From positions 2,170,001 to 2,234,000 of the forward strand of contig JADLZK010012337.1 in the NCBI GenBank assembly GCA_015847255.1: a stretch of DNA of 64,000 nt, in the 5' to 3' direction. The DNA is from Hyparrhenia diplandra. Lineage: Eukaryota > Streptophyta > Magnoliopsida > Poales > Poaceae. The position numbers and the translations under genes were made by a program. Below, in pieces: positions 10,290-22,699 of this stretch; within the stretch, counting starts at the first letter, position 1; each line of letters opens with the position of its first letter. The notes under the pieces are model-generated. The model did no database searches. It worked only from the letters and a program-made list of their open reading frames with translations, and was not told the origin of the DNA.

Positions 10290-12190
10290 GTATGCATGTA
10301 AGGGTCTGGTTAGGGTAATGATCATATATATCAATGGCAGTGCAGATGATTGGAGAGTTGCTTGCATGGCTTGTTGTTTGAACCCATTAAAGTCAAGCAG
10401 ATTTGAAGATACGACCGGTGAGCTAGCTGTCACATCAAAAAAGTCGTTGTTAGCTGAGTAATAACTATATTATATAAGGCATGGATTACATTAATACATC
10501 GGATGAGGAAATATGAAGCCACTGTTCTTTGTATCAGCGACAACTCAACTGAGATGCACATTCCCTATAACTAGTTTTCAGTAAAGACATATAAGTGACC
10601 TTGCGATCTTAATTATATGTGTTTGTAATTTGTAATTTGTAATTTGCTTGTTATTCTGAACTTCTGCTTTCAATAAATAACTGTAGGGGTGTCGCGCCCC
10701 TCCAGCTTTGTCAAAAAATTATATATGTTTGTGAATCGATGCATCATCTGTCAAATGGGCATCAGGAGACAAGTCATTAATCCACTGAACGTGCAACCAG
10801 GAAAGGCGTTCAGATCTTAACAAAAACTACAGGTCTCAGTGTGTTTCGTGTGCGTTGTCACCACCCTGCTGATAGATTGTGTGTTTGCGCTTTGTTAATT
10901 TGTTCGAAGTAAGACAATAGATGTGTATGTTTATTTACTAGGGATGCTTGAGATCGATGAGAATGACGGACAATAATGCTGCAGTACTCGCGTGTGTTCC
11001 CAACTGTTGATTGAAATGGGCTTAAAGGTTTGGCTTCTGAAAGGTGCTTGCAAACGAAATTTCGTTTAGGCCCATCAGAATTCATGTTCTGATGAGGACG
11101 AACACTCTCAATGGATAGAGAAATTTTAGTTCAGGCCCATTAGAATAATTTGGCCCACGAACCGTCGAGGCCACAGTGAGAGCTGCGAAAGTGTTAGAGG
11201 CCCGTGTAATGTTGCGCCACTGCAAGTAGCCCAGCCAGCCCATGAGTATGTAACAGCCGAACAGCCCCTATATATGGTTATTTACCACACGATTGGCCCG
11301 TAGATAATCCAGGTCCAGTGTTCTCGTCGTCTGCTCAAGGGCCAACCAATACACACGTCAGTACTCAGTAAGTGACTGTCCGCCGTCCAGTTGTATATAT
11401 TCCAATAATCTAAAATTAAAACTTCACGCATCATTCATGGTGGATTGCCTGCGTTGTTCCCAAGATATAGCCAAATTCAGCTATACATTGAAGGGAGGTC
11501 ATCGTGTTCAGCCATCTGTGTGTGAGTGTTCGTCACCACTTTTTAGTCCCTATTTTACTATTGGTCCTCGAGACGGAGGAAGATAGTGGAGCGGCGTAGC
11601 TACGTGGGGGTGGTGGGGGGCTAAGTGCCTTGGTGAAACCAGCGAGTATGGTGTTCGATAGTGGCGCAAATTGACGTTTGGTTGGTGACTTTCAGCTTAG
11701 TCTTGGATTACCATTGATGTTGTATTGTGTTGTTATTATGTTTTATGATGCTATAATCTCTCTCCCTTTCATGATGTGACCTACTATGTGATAAGGCCAT
11801 CAATTTCACACCGATCAATCTAACCGGAATATGTGAAATATATGCATGTAGGGAAGAGTTTATGCCGCCCATGTTGACCTTGAAAAATGTAGGCATGCAT
11901 GGATGGGTCCCACCACTTGCAATTGCATGCTAGCCGGTACTATACGCGATATGAATACAAACGAAGAAAAAATATAAAAGAAAAAAACAAACAGGAAAAC
12001 CACATAGGGCAGATCTAGAAGCAATTAGAACTATATTTTTTTCTCTTTGTATCATGAATTATGTACATCTTTTATACACAACATGCCATGTACATGGATT
12101 TTTTTCTTTTCACTTGTATTCATGAATCATGTTCTCGAAATGAGCTTGAAGGCAGGGTCGTCATCCATATGTACTTTAACCTATTTCCGC
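10290..12190. other. Intergenic spacer between the DUF716 copies
   Basis: It holds only short unrelated frames. A LINE-like 3' end is listed separately at 10610-10722. A TATA-like CCCTATATATGG stands at about 11267 with no clear gene after it. The downstream flank of copy B (from about 12196) resembles that of copy A (from about 9154), which shows that the duplication included 3' flanking sequence. Confidence 0.5.
10610..10722 (+). mobile_element. Possible 3' end of a LINE-like element
   Basis: A triplicated GTAATTT is followed by TTTCAATAAATAACTG, a hairpin (AGGGG TGTCGCG CCCCT) and GCTTTGTCAAAAAA. Hairpin plus short A-tail is the 3' signature of grass LINEs. The body upstream has no recognisable coding sequence. 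Confidence 0.35.
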
Positions 12191-12263
12191 CTAATCTCGA
12201 TTTACAGTACAGTGACATTAATAAATAGTCCGGCTGTCTTTGAAAATCATTGTGTGGTTAATA

Positions 12264-12459
12264 CTAGACCTCGATCTCCATGGACGTGAACTCATGCACG
12301 TCGTACACCTCGTCCTTGCGCATCTTCATGTCATGGTAGCCGTCGTCCTCGTCTGCAGTTTCCGATTCCGGCAGCTGCCCGTAGACCTCCCCATCCCCAT
12401 CTGAATACTTTCTGCACACGTACACGTAAACCCCGAGGACGACCACCGTCACGAGGACG
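12264..12459 (-). pseudogene. DUF716/TMEM45 gene copy B, C-terminal fragment
   Basis: It encodes the last transmembrane segment (VLVTVVVLGVYVYVC) and the acidic tail, ending FTSMEIEV with a stop at 12264. It is about 90% identical to the copy A end at 9223-9425. It stops abruptly at 12459, where the LTR begins (TGCGGACACATGG). The rest of the gene resumes at 21787 beyond the retrotransposon. An apparent start codon upstream of this fragment comes from LTR sequence and is not a real start. Confidence 0.85.
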
Positions 12460-14852
12460 TGCGGACACATGGTTGATTTAGGTCACATGTATTTAGTTTT
12501 TTGTGATCAGTGATTGTCAACAGTCAACATTTTAATTCTATTTTTCCTTTATTCTTTATGCTTGGCTATGTTCACCGGCACACGTGGAGTGTGTCGAGGC
12601 GTATATCTCTTGGTTCGTGTTTATGCGGTGTGGGCTCGGAGATGGTAGCCGCGGCGAGGTGAAGGGGCCAAGGAGGGCGTGCCGGGCCGACGGCGGAGGT
12701 GAAAGACGGACGTGAGGCTTGGACCGAGGGACCGGATCGTTGGGTGGCTAGCCATGGTGGCCGACATCCGGGACATCGACGGATGCAAGAGGGCGTGGCG
12801 GGACCGTGTCGATCGGGTCAAGACGGGGCGCGTGCGTGCAGAGAGGGGAGCTCGGATGACTTGGCGAATTTCGGGCGGTCAAGACGGCGATGACACGTGT
12901 CGAGGAGGTTTGGTGGTTTGTCCTCAAAACCACGGGTGCGGGTTTGGTGGTTTGGGCCTCAAAACCATGGGCGGGTTTCACGGGTTTGGGCCTCAAAACC
13001 CGGGCGTTCGGTGGGACGGAAGGGCGGCACGTGGCGGCATCTGGGAGATTGCGCGGAGCAAGGCTACAGATGAGGAGGCGCGGTGGTCGTCGCATCAAAT
13101 TATCTCGAGTCGGACTAAATTAGCCTTAGGGTTAGTGGTTCGACTCATATGTATCTAGGGGTAGTTTGGGAAAGAGGATTCCGAGGCCTATATGTGGAGG
13201 ATGACAGCCTCCTCCCTATTTGCCCTCTCTTATTTTCGTTTTTATTTTTCCCCATTTTAGGGGTTCTTGTTTAGAGGTCCAAGAACAAATTTATGGAGAT
13301 CTTGTGCTGTGATTTTTTGAGGGGAAGGGCAGCCCCAATCTCGCTTTGTGCCCTCCGGGCTTTGTCTAGTTGGTCTGTGATTTTCGTGTGCTTTTTCTGT
13401 GCATTTTGTTCTTCCCTGTTCTTTGCTCGATCTCTCGAATCTGAGCTTTTGGAGTCCGTTCGGTTGATTTGATCTGTGCTATGACATGTGCTGATGCTTC
13501 CCTATGAGTGATTTCGATTGAACCAACACGAGCACAGAGATTCAAGCAGTTTTTCCGTTTTGGGCGACTTTTCTCCGTTCTTGTCTCTGATCTGAAATAT
13601 CCGGAGTTCTAGTTGTTTTCAGCCAATGATTTTTAGGAAATAAGTTCGTGTTGCGGTCAATTTCTCCTGGCCAAAATTTGAGATCAAACCGCTGTGACTT
13701 GATGGAGTTCTCGCTGATTTTTTGAGACCACGTGCTCGTCTGTTCGTGCGTGGTGCTCCTCTCTGTTCGTCAGGTGAAAGGAAGTGCAGGGATCTCGGTT
13801 GTGAGCGCTCTCAGCTGTGCTCGTCTGCTACCTGTGCTACTTCGGGTGTCGTCTTGTTTCATCGAGCGTGCTGCAGTACCAAATCAACACAAGCAGCCAG
13901 CACCAAGTGCCTCAAGCAAATGGTAAGTAGGTAAGCAGTTCGTCTCAGTTCATCTTTGTCTGTCAGTTGCAGCAGCACGTCAAGCTCTCAATTTTTCTAG
14001 TTGTCTAGCACCAGCGTGACCAGCAGTGAGTTCTTGAGATGTCATTTTCAAGCCACAGCAACCGTGTCTGAGCTCTGATCTGTGCCGGTTGTAGTTCATG
14101 CTTTCTCGGTTCTAGCATCAGGTTGGAGAGCAGACCCGTGCTTTGTTTGCTCTTGCCTTTTCTCTTGCGTATTGCAGACTGGTGACTTGCTGTACGAGAG
14201 CTAGTGCTTGTGCTGTACGATTTTGGCCTTGAGCTTAGCTTGCTTTTCGGCCTTGTCACTATCAAGCAACAGTGAGTCAATTAGTTTAATCATGGTCATC
14301 TTGTGAATTGTCATAGCATTTATTAACAAGCAATGAGAATTATTTTATCTCCATCTTGAGAAGGGATTTACGGTTGTGAAAGTAGCACTTTTACTTTGAG
14401 CTCGGTGCTTTGCTTATTCATTTGTGTTTCACTCGTTCTTGCTCCAAATTGAGAACCGGTTTTTGCATTGATTTTCTATCGAGTCGAGGAATTTATCTAG
14501 GTACTCTCGTCACGAGTTGGCGTTGGTATTTTAGATTTGGAAACTCGCTTCTTCTCTATAGAAGTCGGGTGACTCTTTTTCTCTCCTCCGGTTCGATCTT
14601 TGCGCTCCTCGGTCGTGTGTGATCTTTTGAGGCGTCCCTGTGTGTTCCTAGCGAGCATCCACCTAATCATTTGGGTCGTGGACATCTCCGTGCTCTCTTT
14701 GCTTGTAACACCTTGCTACCAGTTAGCACGCGTGTTATCCGGACCTTGTGTGAGTTTGATTTTGAGGTCGGGGTTGAGCCGATGACCCAAAATTGAAAAG
14801 GAAAATCGAGGCTCCCATTCACCCCCTGCCTCGGTCATCGTTTGGTCCTTCA
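12460..14852 (+). repeat. 5' LTR of the 12.5-21.8 kb element
   Basis: It starts TGCGGACACATGG and ends GGTCCTTCA. It contains a GC-rich part with a 33-bp minisatellite at 12908-13006, then an AT-richer, CT-rich half. It matches 19383-21781 almost throughout, with differences dominated by one-base insertions and deletions. Confidence 0.9.
12908..13006 (+). repeat. Minisatellite in the LTR, three units of about 33 bp
   Basis: The units share GGTTTG(T/G)(C/G)CCTCAAAACC followed by a GGGCGGGTTT-like joint. The same three units are present in the 3' LTR at about 19840-19938. Confidence 0.65.
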
Positions 14853-14853
14853 A

Positions 14854-14867
14854 TTGGTATCGGAGCC
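14854..14867 (+). other. Primer-binding site of the retrotransposon
   Basis: TTGGTATCGGAGCC stands one base after the LTR end. It is complementary to the 3' end of plant initiator tRNA-Met apart from one base (TGGTATCAGAGCC is usual). Confidence 0.8.
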
Positions 14868-14915
14868 GGTTAAGATCACTTCCCCTAATCGGTCCGTGAT
14901 CCGCAAGAAGGCGAC

Positions 14916-17330
14916 ATGGATCGTGGTTACGCCACTTTGGCAAACCTCCTAAGTTTGATAGCACCAACTATTCCTATTGGAAGATTAAGATGCAAGCACA
15001 CTTTATGGGGATGGATTGGAGAGTGTGGGAGATTGTTGAGGATGAGAACTACCAAGTGCTAGCCGCCATTTCGAGTGGGTGAGGAACAAATAGCCCAACA
15101 CAATGCCAACAACCGAGCGAGGGCGTTTTGTTCTCTAGCCTCAAAGACACAGAGTTTGAGAGGGTTGCCACTTGTGAGACCGCTCGTGAGTTGTGGAGAA
15201 CACTTGAGAGTTACCATGAGGGAACCCCACAAGTGAAGGCCCGCCTATATGAGACCTACAAGAGAGAGTACAACAACCTAATCCAGCTTGATGGCGAAGT
15301 CCGTCGATTCTCTCTTTGCTAGGTTTCGACGACGATGCGCAACAAGCTTTCGGGCGAACAAGCCGTCTGAGAGGCTTGACGACCACGAGAAGGCGAGCGC
15401 GGCTCTTATGTACGCCGGATCGGAAGGTGTGGGATGTGAAGGTGTCCGCGATCATGGAGTGCGCCAACCACGACACCCTCACACCCGACGAGCTCTACAA
15501 ACAAGCTGAAGTCCTCCGAGATTGAGGCCCGGATCCAAGCGAAGCTCAAGAACCCATCTACGCCCGAGCGTTGCACTCGCCTCGTAAGGGTAGTTCCGGT
15601 TCTTTCCGCTAACCCATCACGGATCTCTTTTGCCTTGTCTTCTTTGGTGTGCAGGCCGAGGAGCAGATTGGAGTGCCTTGGGGACGACAAGGCGGCTCTC
15701 GTCATCGGCCGATTCTCGTGGTTCCAACAACTGCTTGAACCGTCGGCGTGGCGGTGGTCCCAAGGGCGGATGCTTTGAGTGCGGCGATGGGACCACTTCG
15801 TTCTAACGTGCCCCAAGAAGAGCAAGGACAAGTACTCTCGACGACAAGTACTACTCCTTCAACAAGCACGACTCCGACAAAGCGCAAGGACAAGCGCGAG
15901 TACACGCCCGGCAAGTACAAGTCCAAGAAAAAGCTCGACAAGGAGGCGATCAAGAAGAAGTACCTCAGGCGTGACATGGAGAACAAGCACGCCTTCTTCG
16001 CCTCCCTCGGCGACATCGACAAATGACTCGATTAACGGGCAAGCTTCCTCCAGCGGCGACGAGGAGCCCAGCGCAAGATCGAGGAAAAGCTGAACGGACT
16101 TTGCTTCGTCGCCAACCTGGGCACGGAGGCTTCGCACCATGGCCCTTGACGGAGCGGTGTCTAACAGCGTCAAGCCACACGGCAAAGCGACTCTTCCCTA
16201 AGGTATCACCCACTATCGAATTCCTCACCGATGAACTTGACTCTTTGGGCGATGTGCTTGTGTGTGGGGAGAAGTTGCTCAAGCGAGCAGCTAAGGAGAG
16301 AAAGGAGTACAAGGAGAAGTGGGAGGTAGCCGGAGGGAGTTAGAGTTGGCTAGGAAGCCCGCGGAGATGTCCGATGAGACAGAAAGTGCGATGCTTGTGC
16401 CGTGCATATGTCTAGCATCATGTCTTTGTAATCCAAGTACTCGCTTTGCTAGATGAGCACGTTGAGCTGAAGGCTAAGCCTATGTTGTTGAGTGCATGCA
16501 AGTCTTGTCCAGCTTGCAATCCGAGTTGCAGAAGGCCGCCAAGCTTGTCAGGCTTGAGAAGGCCGGCTCGGATAAGTGTGAAGCTTTGGAGATGGAGGTC
16601 ATGTCTTGTAGGCATGACAAGGGGAGAGTCGAAGAGGAGAACAAGTACCTTCGCTCTGTCCCGAGTTGGTTGTCTAGTGGAGAGCCCGGCTTGGCATGAT
16701 GATGAGTCAGTTCAAGAGGGGGACCGACACAACGGGATTAGGCTTTGCAATAGGTGGGAAGGGTGAAGTAATCTATAGCAAGGTTGGTCAATGTAATGGT
16801 TTGAGCCCGAGTGAGAAACCCACAAACACTCCTAAGTTGACCAAGATCACCCCACCTGAGCCTACCAAGCCCATTGTGCAAAATGGCATTCTCCAAGAGA
16901 CCCCAAAGACTCCACCTCCCAAACAAGTGTGGCTTCCTAAACCAAACCACCTCGGGGAACCCACTTGACACTTTGCCCAAGATCCACGAGGAGACCCTTC
17001 CTAGAGCTAAGGCCACAACAAGAGTGAACCATCCACCCAAGAGAGTGAACCAGCTACCACCCAAGAGAGAGGTGAGGTATCATTGTGAGTACTGCCAGAG
17101 AGATGGTCACTTGTTTGAGTTTTGCTTTAGGAGGAAGAGGGATGCTAGGCGTCAAGTTGAGTTTGAGAACCGTGACTTGTATCACCCACCACTTGGCATG
17201 TATGAGAGGGGTGTGCGGTCGGTTTCGAGAGGCGCTTTTGCTAGGCCACAAGGTAGGAGGCCTCAAAGGGCTAGGCCACGAGTTTGTGAGACCCCTGTGG
17301 TGGTGTGGTGCTCGGCGAGTGGATGTTGAT
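14916..17330 (+). pseudogene. Copia-like gag polyprotein with two zinc knuckles, frameshifted
   Basis: ATG at 14916 is followed, after a shift, by FDSTNYSYWKIKMQAHFMG (the DUF4219-type N-terminus of plant Copia Gag). Then come ERVATCETARELWRTLE and KARLYETYKREYNN at 15150-15290 (UBN2-type capsid). A CCHC knuckle (CFECGDG...HFVLTC, about 15770-15815) follows, with a lysine-rich segment after it. Next is a coiled-coil-like, lysine- and glutamate-rich portion (16200-16700), and a second CCHC knuckle, CEYCQRDGHLFEFC, at 17084-17125. The frame ends shortly after. At least six frameshifts occur. Gag would package element RNA. The coding part stops where protease and pol would normally begin. Confidence 0.75.
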
Positions 17331-17349
17331 CCTCGCTTTGGGAGCTTTT

Positions 17350-19382
17350 GAGTTTGACAGAGGAGTGCACCACACTTTGTTGTGCGTGGTGAGCACTTTG
17401 GGAAGAAGGGTCGTGGGATGTTTGCTATGCCTAACGCCTATCTTGGGCAAGATGGTCAACACCGGTATTCTTCTAAGTTTACTAACACCAGTGTTGTGCC
17501 ACTTGCTCATCCCATGTTTTTCTAATGATGCAAGTGACTAAGTCTTGGGTTCCCAAGTTTATGCTTATTAACCCTTTGGGATCCAAGACTTGGGTTTCTT
17601 TGTCCTCTCATGTGTAGGTATGAGGACATGGGGTGGAGAACATGTGCTTGGTGGAACTTGATTCTTTTGTCGTGGTGTGATCAAGACTTGATGGTTGTCT
17701 ACACCACTTTGATGGCCTCCAAGAGGCATGTGCCTTATTGTGACACCTACACACGCCTCCGTGAGCTATCATATACACTCATGCCTTGTACATTCATGAT
17801 TTCTCTACTTGTGCTATGAGATAGTTGTTCATTTGCTCACTTGTATGTTGCTTGCATGTATTATACTTGTATCATGTTTTTATATCCTTTATAGCATGTG
17901 TTATCTTGTGTATTATATGTCATGCTAGCATTTGTGCCCTTTTGTTTTCTAGTTTTCTTTTGCTAGGTGTCTTTGGTTGAGGGGGAGTTGGGAGTTTGCT
18001 ATCCTTTTTGAGGGGTAGTTTTTAGGTTGATGTACAATTGTAGCTTTAGGTTTGCTTTCGCTTTGTGCATCATCTTGTATCATATTGCATTCATCATGTA
18101 CACTATCGCACTTTGAGCTTCTTGTTTATATTGATCACAATGAGACTATGCTCTGTTTAGTGTAACAATTACATGTTGGTGCTTACAGCTTGTGCTCTTT
18201 CTGCTTAATTGATATACGTTATGAGCAAAGTCGTTTTTCATGTGAACTTGCTTAACAACGATGAATCTTGCAAAATGTTCACCATTGAGATAGTTCCTAG
18301 CATGTTTAAGTTGTTGAGATCCTTTGTGCTTATCATGTATGCTAGGTGACTATGTCTCATTCATCGAGTTATACACTTGCTTAGATGACCACATGCTTTT
18401 ATCTGCTAAAATCTGAAATCTAAGCTAAGTGTATGGAAAAGATCGAGATGGGTCCATACCGCCCCCACATCCAAGTCTTGGGAGTGCTGCTCATTGCACT
18501 TGAGTTGAACCTGAACTTGGTGATGGTTGACCCAGACCATTGTCTTAAGCTTCTGATTGCTCACACGCATAGGCTTGACAAGGTTGATTAGTAAGGTCGA
18601 CGGTTGTGGATAACCACTCGCACTCATGCCGTGTCCAATGCTTGTAAATCACCGCAACTCGATAACTTGAAAATCCGACAAGTGTTGGCTCGTCTTTTGC
18701 ATGATGTATAAACTTTGCTTGGGGTAGTTCACTTGATATACATGTGTAGCACTTGGTAGATTTCCTCGCTTACTTGTGCTATGTGCTATTCTTTGTGGTG
18801 GACACCTTTTCTCGAAATGCTTAAAATGAATCAAAATGATTTCAATCCATATTTCATATCTCTCGATCGGTTTGAGCACCGTGTTAAGCACTTGATTTTG
18901 TTGCCATGACACTACCTAGAGCATCTTCTCATTTGGATTGCTATAAACTTGAAGCTCTCTCATTGCATTTTCATGCATTTCATAGCTTGATTAGTGCATT
19001 TGCCAACAAGGGGGGGAGAAAGATACAAAGACAAAGTTGGATCGCATTTGTCCAGGGGAGTAGCACTTTGAGCTAGATGTGTTGAGCCTTTTGCCTCTCG
19101 CCTTGAGGGTCTAACTGTTTGTGTGTGAAACTAATTGGTTTGGAGCATGTGCTAGTGGTGTCGAGCCTATTCTTCCTCTTCTTGAGGACTAGCCGTTTGT
19201 TTAGCTTGGTTGTGTCGAGCCTTTTGCCCATGTCTTTGGGAACCAAGTTTTTGCTCCATGTTTGCTATCCAGTTGATTTTGTCTTAGCTTTTGTCTAGCT
19301 TTTGTTCACTTGGATGTGCTATCTTCTACCTTTTTTTTCGTCTTTGTATTGAATGTTGACAATGCACTCATCAAGGGAAGAT
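17350..19382 (+). other. Non-coding remainder of the internal region
   Basis: No significant frames. A polypurine run (CAAGGGGGGGAGAAAG) lies at 19006-19022, about 360 bp before the 3' LTR. A shorter purine stretch (AAGGGAAGAT) directly abuts the LTR. Between 19077 and 19250 a diffuse repeat built around TGTCGAGCCTTTTGCC occurs three times. Confidence 0.55.
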
Positions 19383-21781
19383 TGCGAACACATGGTTGAT
19401 TTAGGTCACATGTGTTTAGTTTTGTGATCGAAGTGATTGTCAACGATCAATATTTTAATTCTATTTTCCTTTATTCTTTATGCTTCGGGCTATGTTCACC
19501 GGCACACGTGGAGTGTGTCGAGACGTATCTCTTGGTTCGTGTTGTGCAGGGTGTAGAGCTCGGAGATGGTAGCCGACGGCGAGGTGAAGGGGCCAAGGAG
19601 GACGGGGCGGGTCGACGGATCGCGGAGGTGAAGGACGGGCGTGTGGCTTGGACCGAGGGACCGGATCGTTGGGTGGCTAGCTATGGTGGTCGACATCCGG
19701 GACATCGGCCGATGCAAGAGGGCGATGGCAGGACGGTCGATCGGGTCAAGACGGCGAGCAGCATGCAGCAGAGCAGGGGAGCTCGGATGACTTGGCGACT
19801 TCGGGCGGTCAAGACGGGCGATGACACGTGTCGAGGAGGTTTGGTGGTTTGTCCTCAAAACCACGGGTGCGGGTTTGGTGGTTTGGGCCTCAAAACCATC
19901 GGCGGGTTTCACGGGTTTGGGCCTCAAAAACCCGGGGCGTTCAGTGGATGGAAGGAGGGCACGTGGCGGCATCCGGGAGATTGCGTGAGCAAGGCTACGA
20001 TGAGGAGGCGGTGGTCGCCGGATCAAATTATCTCAGTGGGACTAAATTAGCCTTAGGGTTAGTGGTTCGACTCATATGTATCTAGGGGTAGTTTGGGAAA
20101 GAGGATTTTGGACTATATTTGGAGGATGACAACCTCCTCCCCTATTTGCCTCTCTTATTTTCGCTTTTATTTTTCCCCATTTTTAGGGTTCTTGTTTAGA
20201 GGTCAAGAACAAATTTGTGGAGATCTTGTGCTGTGATTTTTGAGGGGAAGGGCAGCCCCAAATTCTGCTCATTGCCCTCCGGCTTTGTCTAGTTGGTCCG
20301 TGATTTTCGTGTGCTTTTTCTATGCATTTTGTTCTTCCCTGTTCTTTTTGCCTCGATCTCTCGAATCTGAGCTTTTGGAGTCCGTTCGGTTGATTTGATC
20401 TGTGCTATGACATGTGCTGATGCTTCCCTATGAGTGATTTCGATTGAACCAACACGAGCACAGAGATTCAAGCAGTTTTCCGTTTTGGGCGACTTTTCTC
20501 CGTTCTTGTCTCTGATCTGAAATATCCGGAGTTCTAGTTGTTTTCAGCCAATGATTTTTAGGAAATAAGTTCGTGTTGCGGTCAATTTCTCCTGGCCAAA
20601 ATTTGAGATCAAACCGCTGTGACTTGATGGAGTTCTCGCTGATTTTTGAGACCACGTGCTCGTCTGTTCGTGCGTGGTGCTCCTCTCTGTTCGTCAGGTG
20701 AAAGGAAGTGCAGGGATCTCGGTTGTGAGCGCTCTCAGCTGTGCTCGTCTGCTACCTGTGCTACTTCGGGTGTCGTCTTGTTTCATCGAGCGTGCTGCAG
20801 TACAAAATCAACACAAGCAGCCAGCACCAAGTGCCTCAAGCAAATGGTAAGTAGGTAAGCAGCTCGTCTCAGTTCATCTTTGTCTGTCTGTTGCAGCAGC
20901 ACGTCAAGCTCTCAATTTTTCTAGTTGTCTAGCACCAGCGTGCACCAGCAGTGAGTTCTTGAGATGTCATTTTCAAGCCACAGCAACCGTGTCTGAGCTC
21001 TGATCTGTGCCGGTTGTAGTTCATGCTTTCTCGGTTCTAGCATCAGGTTGAGAGCAGACCCGTGCTTTGTTTGCTCTTGCCTTTTCTCTTGCGTATTGCA
21101 GACTGGAGACTTGCTGTACGAAAGCTGGTGCTTTGTGCTGTACGATTTTGGCTTGAGCTTAGCTTGCTTGCTTTTCGGCCTTGTCACTATCAAGCAACAA
21201 ATGGAGTCAATTAGTTTAATCATGGTCATCTTGTGAATTGTCATAGCATTTATTAACAAGCAATGAGAATTATTTTATCTCCATCTTGAGAAGGGATTCA
21301 CGGTTGTGAAAGTAGCACTTTTACTTTGAGCTCGTGCTTTGCTTATTCATTTGTGTTTCACTCGTTCTTGCTCCAAATTGAGAACCGGTTTTTGCATTGA
21401 TTTTCTATCGAAGTGAGGAATTTATCTAAGTACTCTTTTGTCACGAGTTGGCGTAGGTATTTTAGATTTGGAAACTCGCTTCTTCTCTATAGAAGTCGGT
21501 GACTCTTTTTCTCTCCTCCGGTTCGATCTTTGCGCTCCTCGGTCGTGTGTGATCTTTTTGAGGTGTCCCACTTTGTTCCTAGCGAGCATCCACCCAATCA
21601 TTTGGGTCGTGGACATCTCAAGTGCTCTCTTTTGCTTGTAACACCTTGCTACCGTTAGCACGCGTGTTATCCGGACCTTGTGTGAGTTTGCTTTTGAGGT
21701 CGGGGTTGAGCCGATGACCCAAAATTGAAAAAGAAAAATCGAGGCCCCCATTCACCCCTCTCACGCCGGCTTCGTCCTTCA
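19383..21781 (+). repeat. 3' LTR of the 12.5-21.8 kb element
   Basis: It starts TGCGAACACATGG and ends CGTCCTTCA, and matches the 5' LTR at 12460-14852. It includes the same minisatellite and the same CT-rich 3' half. Confidence 0.9.
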
Positions 21782-21786
21782 GGAAC

Positions 21787-22536
21787 AAGCACCACCTAAA
21801 CCGGAGGTTCACGACGGCCACGGCGTGGTGCGCTATCTCGTCGCGACCGCAGGTTGACGCCACCGCCGCCGAGGGAGCACCGGCGGGAGCTGGCGCCGTG
21901 GATCCACGTGACACCGGCGACGACGCCCCTCTCCTCGAACGCGAGGGACGCTGGACCGACGAGGCTAACGGGCGAACTGAAGTTTCGTAAGACCGCTTAC
22001 CGGCGGCGCCGAGGAGCCGCAGCAGCCAGATCCTGGCCGGGCGGCTTGCAGAACCAGCGCGGAGCCGGCCCTCGACGCCGGCGTGGTCCGTGGAGTGGAC
22101 GTGGAACACGAACAGCCTCGCGCAAGACCGCCGCCAGAGGAGCATGCAGCGCCGTGTGTTGGTGGCGGCGGCGGCGGCGGTCGAGGTAGATGGCGGAGCC
22201 CGGCGTAGACGAGGAGCGAGGCGCATATGATCGCTTTCGTGGTTCGGCAGACGTTCGGGCGGATGGAGCCGTCGGCGTTGAACGGCATCGGTGTGTAGGC
22301 CTGCATTCGGGTGGCGAACCGTAGACGCCCGCGGGCGAGCATGACGATGAGCTCGAGGTGGCGGACTCTTGGCGCCGGGAACCACGCCGGGCGCGACGTA
22401 TGATGATGACGGCGGTTGGGGTAATGGAGATGAAGAGCTTGATGTGGTTGAAGAGATGCCATAGGCCGAGGATTGAGAACATCAGCCCGCCCAGGATGTG
22501 GCTGATGCTTTTGTCAATGGCGCCATGGGGCACCAT
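21787..22536 (-). pseudogene. DUF716/TMEM45 gene copy B, N-terminal and central part
   Basis: It starts at ATG 22536 with MVPHGAIDKSISHILGG and GLWHLFNHIKLF, nearly identical to copy A. RVRHLELIVMLA and YTPMPFNADGSI follow in a second frame. The remaining membrane segments are scattered over further frames, so it carries more shifts than copy A. The gene is cut at 21787 by the retrotransposon and continues at 12459. It is about 80-90% identical to copy A where frames can be followed. It was probably already decaying, or carries sequence error, in addition to the insertion. Confidence 0.8.
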
Positions 22537-22699
22537 CGTCGTCGACCAGTCTCAGCATTCAGGAAAAGCTTTTGTGCTCGTTGCTTTTATCAATGGCTGA
22601 TGCTTGTATAAATTAGCAGCATGCTCGAGAAACTACATATTTACAACTGCAATAAGTTGCAGTCGGTCTATTCCTTGGAAGACGCTTCATCACTAGAAA

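Larger units (their letters stand above)
12460..21781 (+). mobile_element. LTR retrotransposon (Copia-like gag, no pol) inserted in DUF716 copy B
   Basis: It has two near-identical LTRs of about 2.4 kb (12460-14852 and 19383-21781), a primer-binding site complementary to initiator tRNA-Met (TTGGTATCGGAGCC, 14854-14867), and a 4.5-kb internal region. Aligning the interrupted gene with copy A fixes both borders. The left target duplication is GGACG (12455-12459) and the right one GGAAC (21782-21786), imperfect but consistent. The internal region encodes gag-type modules only, with no aspartic protease, integrase, reverse transcriptase or RNase H motif. It is therefore non-autonomous, of the class sometimes called TR-GAG. 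LTRs differing mainly by single-base indels suggest a recent insertion. Confidence 0.9.

Noticed and set aside
12264..12470. Apparent complete small gene starting MCPHVLVTV
   Set aside because: The first residues are encoded by the LTR. It is only the cut-off end of DUF716 copy B.
19006..19022. CAAGGGGGGGAGAAAG as the polypurine tract marking the 3' LTR start
   Set aside because: Similarity to the 5' LTR and the interrupted gene put the LTR start at 19383. The tract may be an ancestral one left 360 bp inside.
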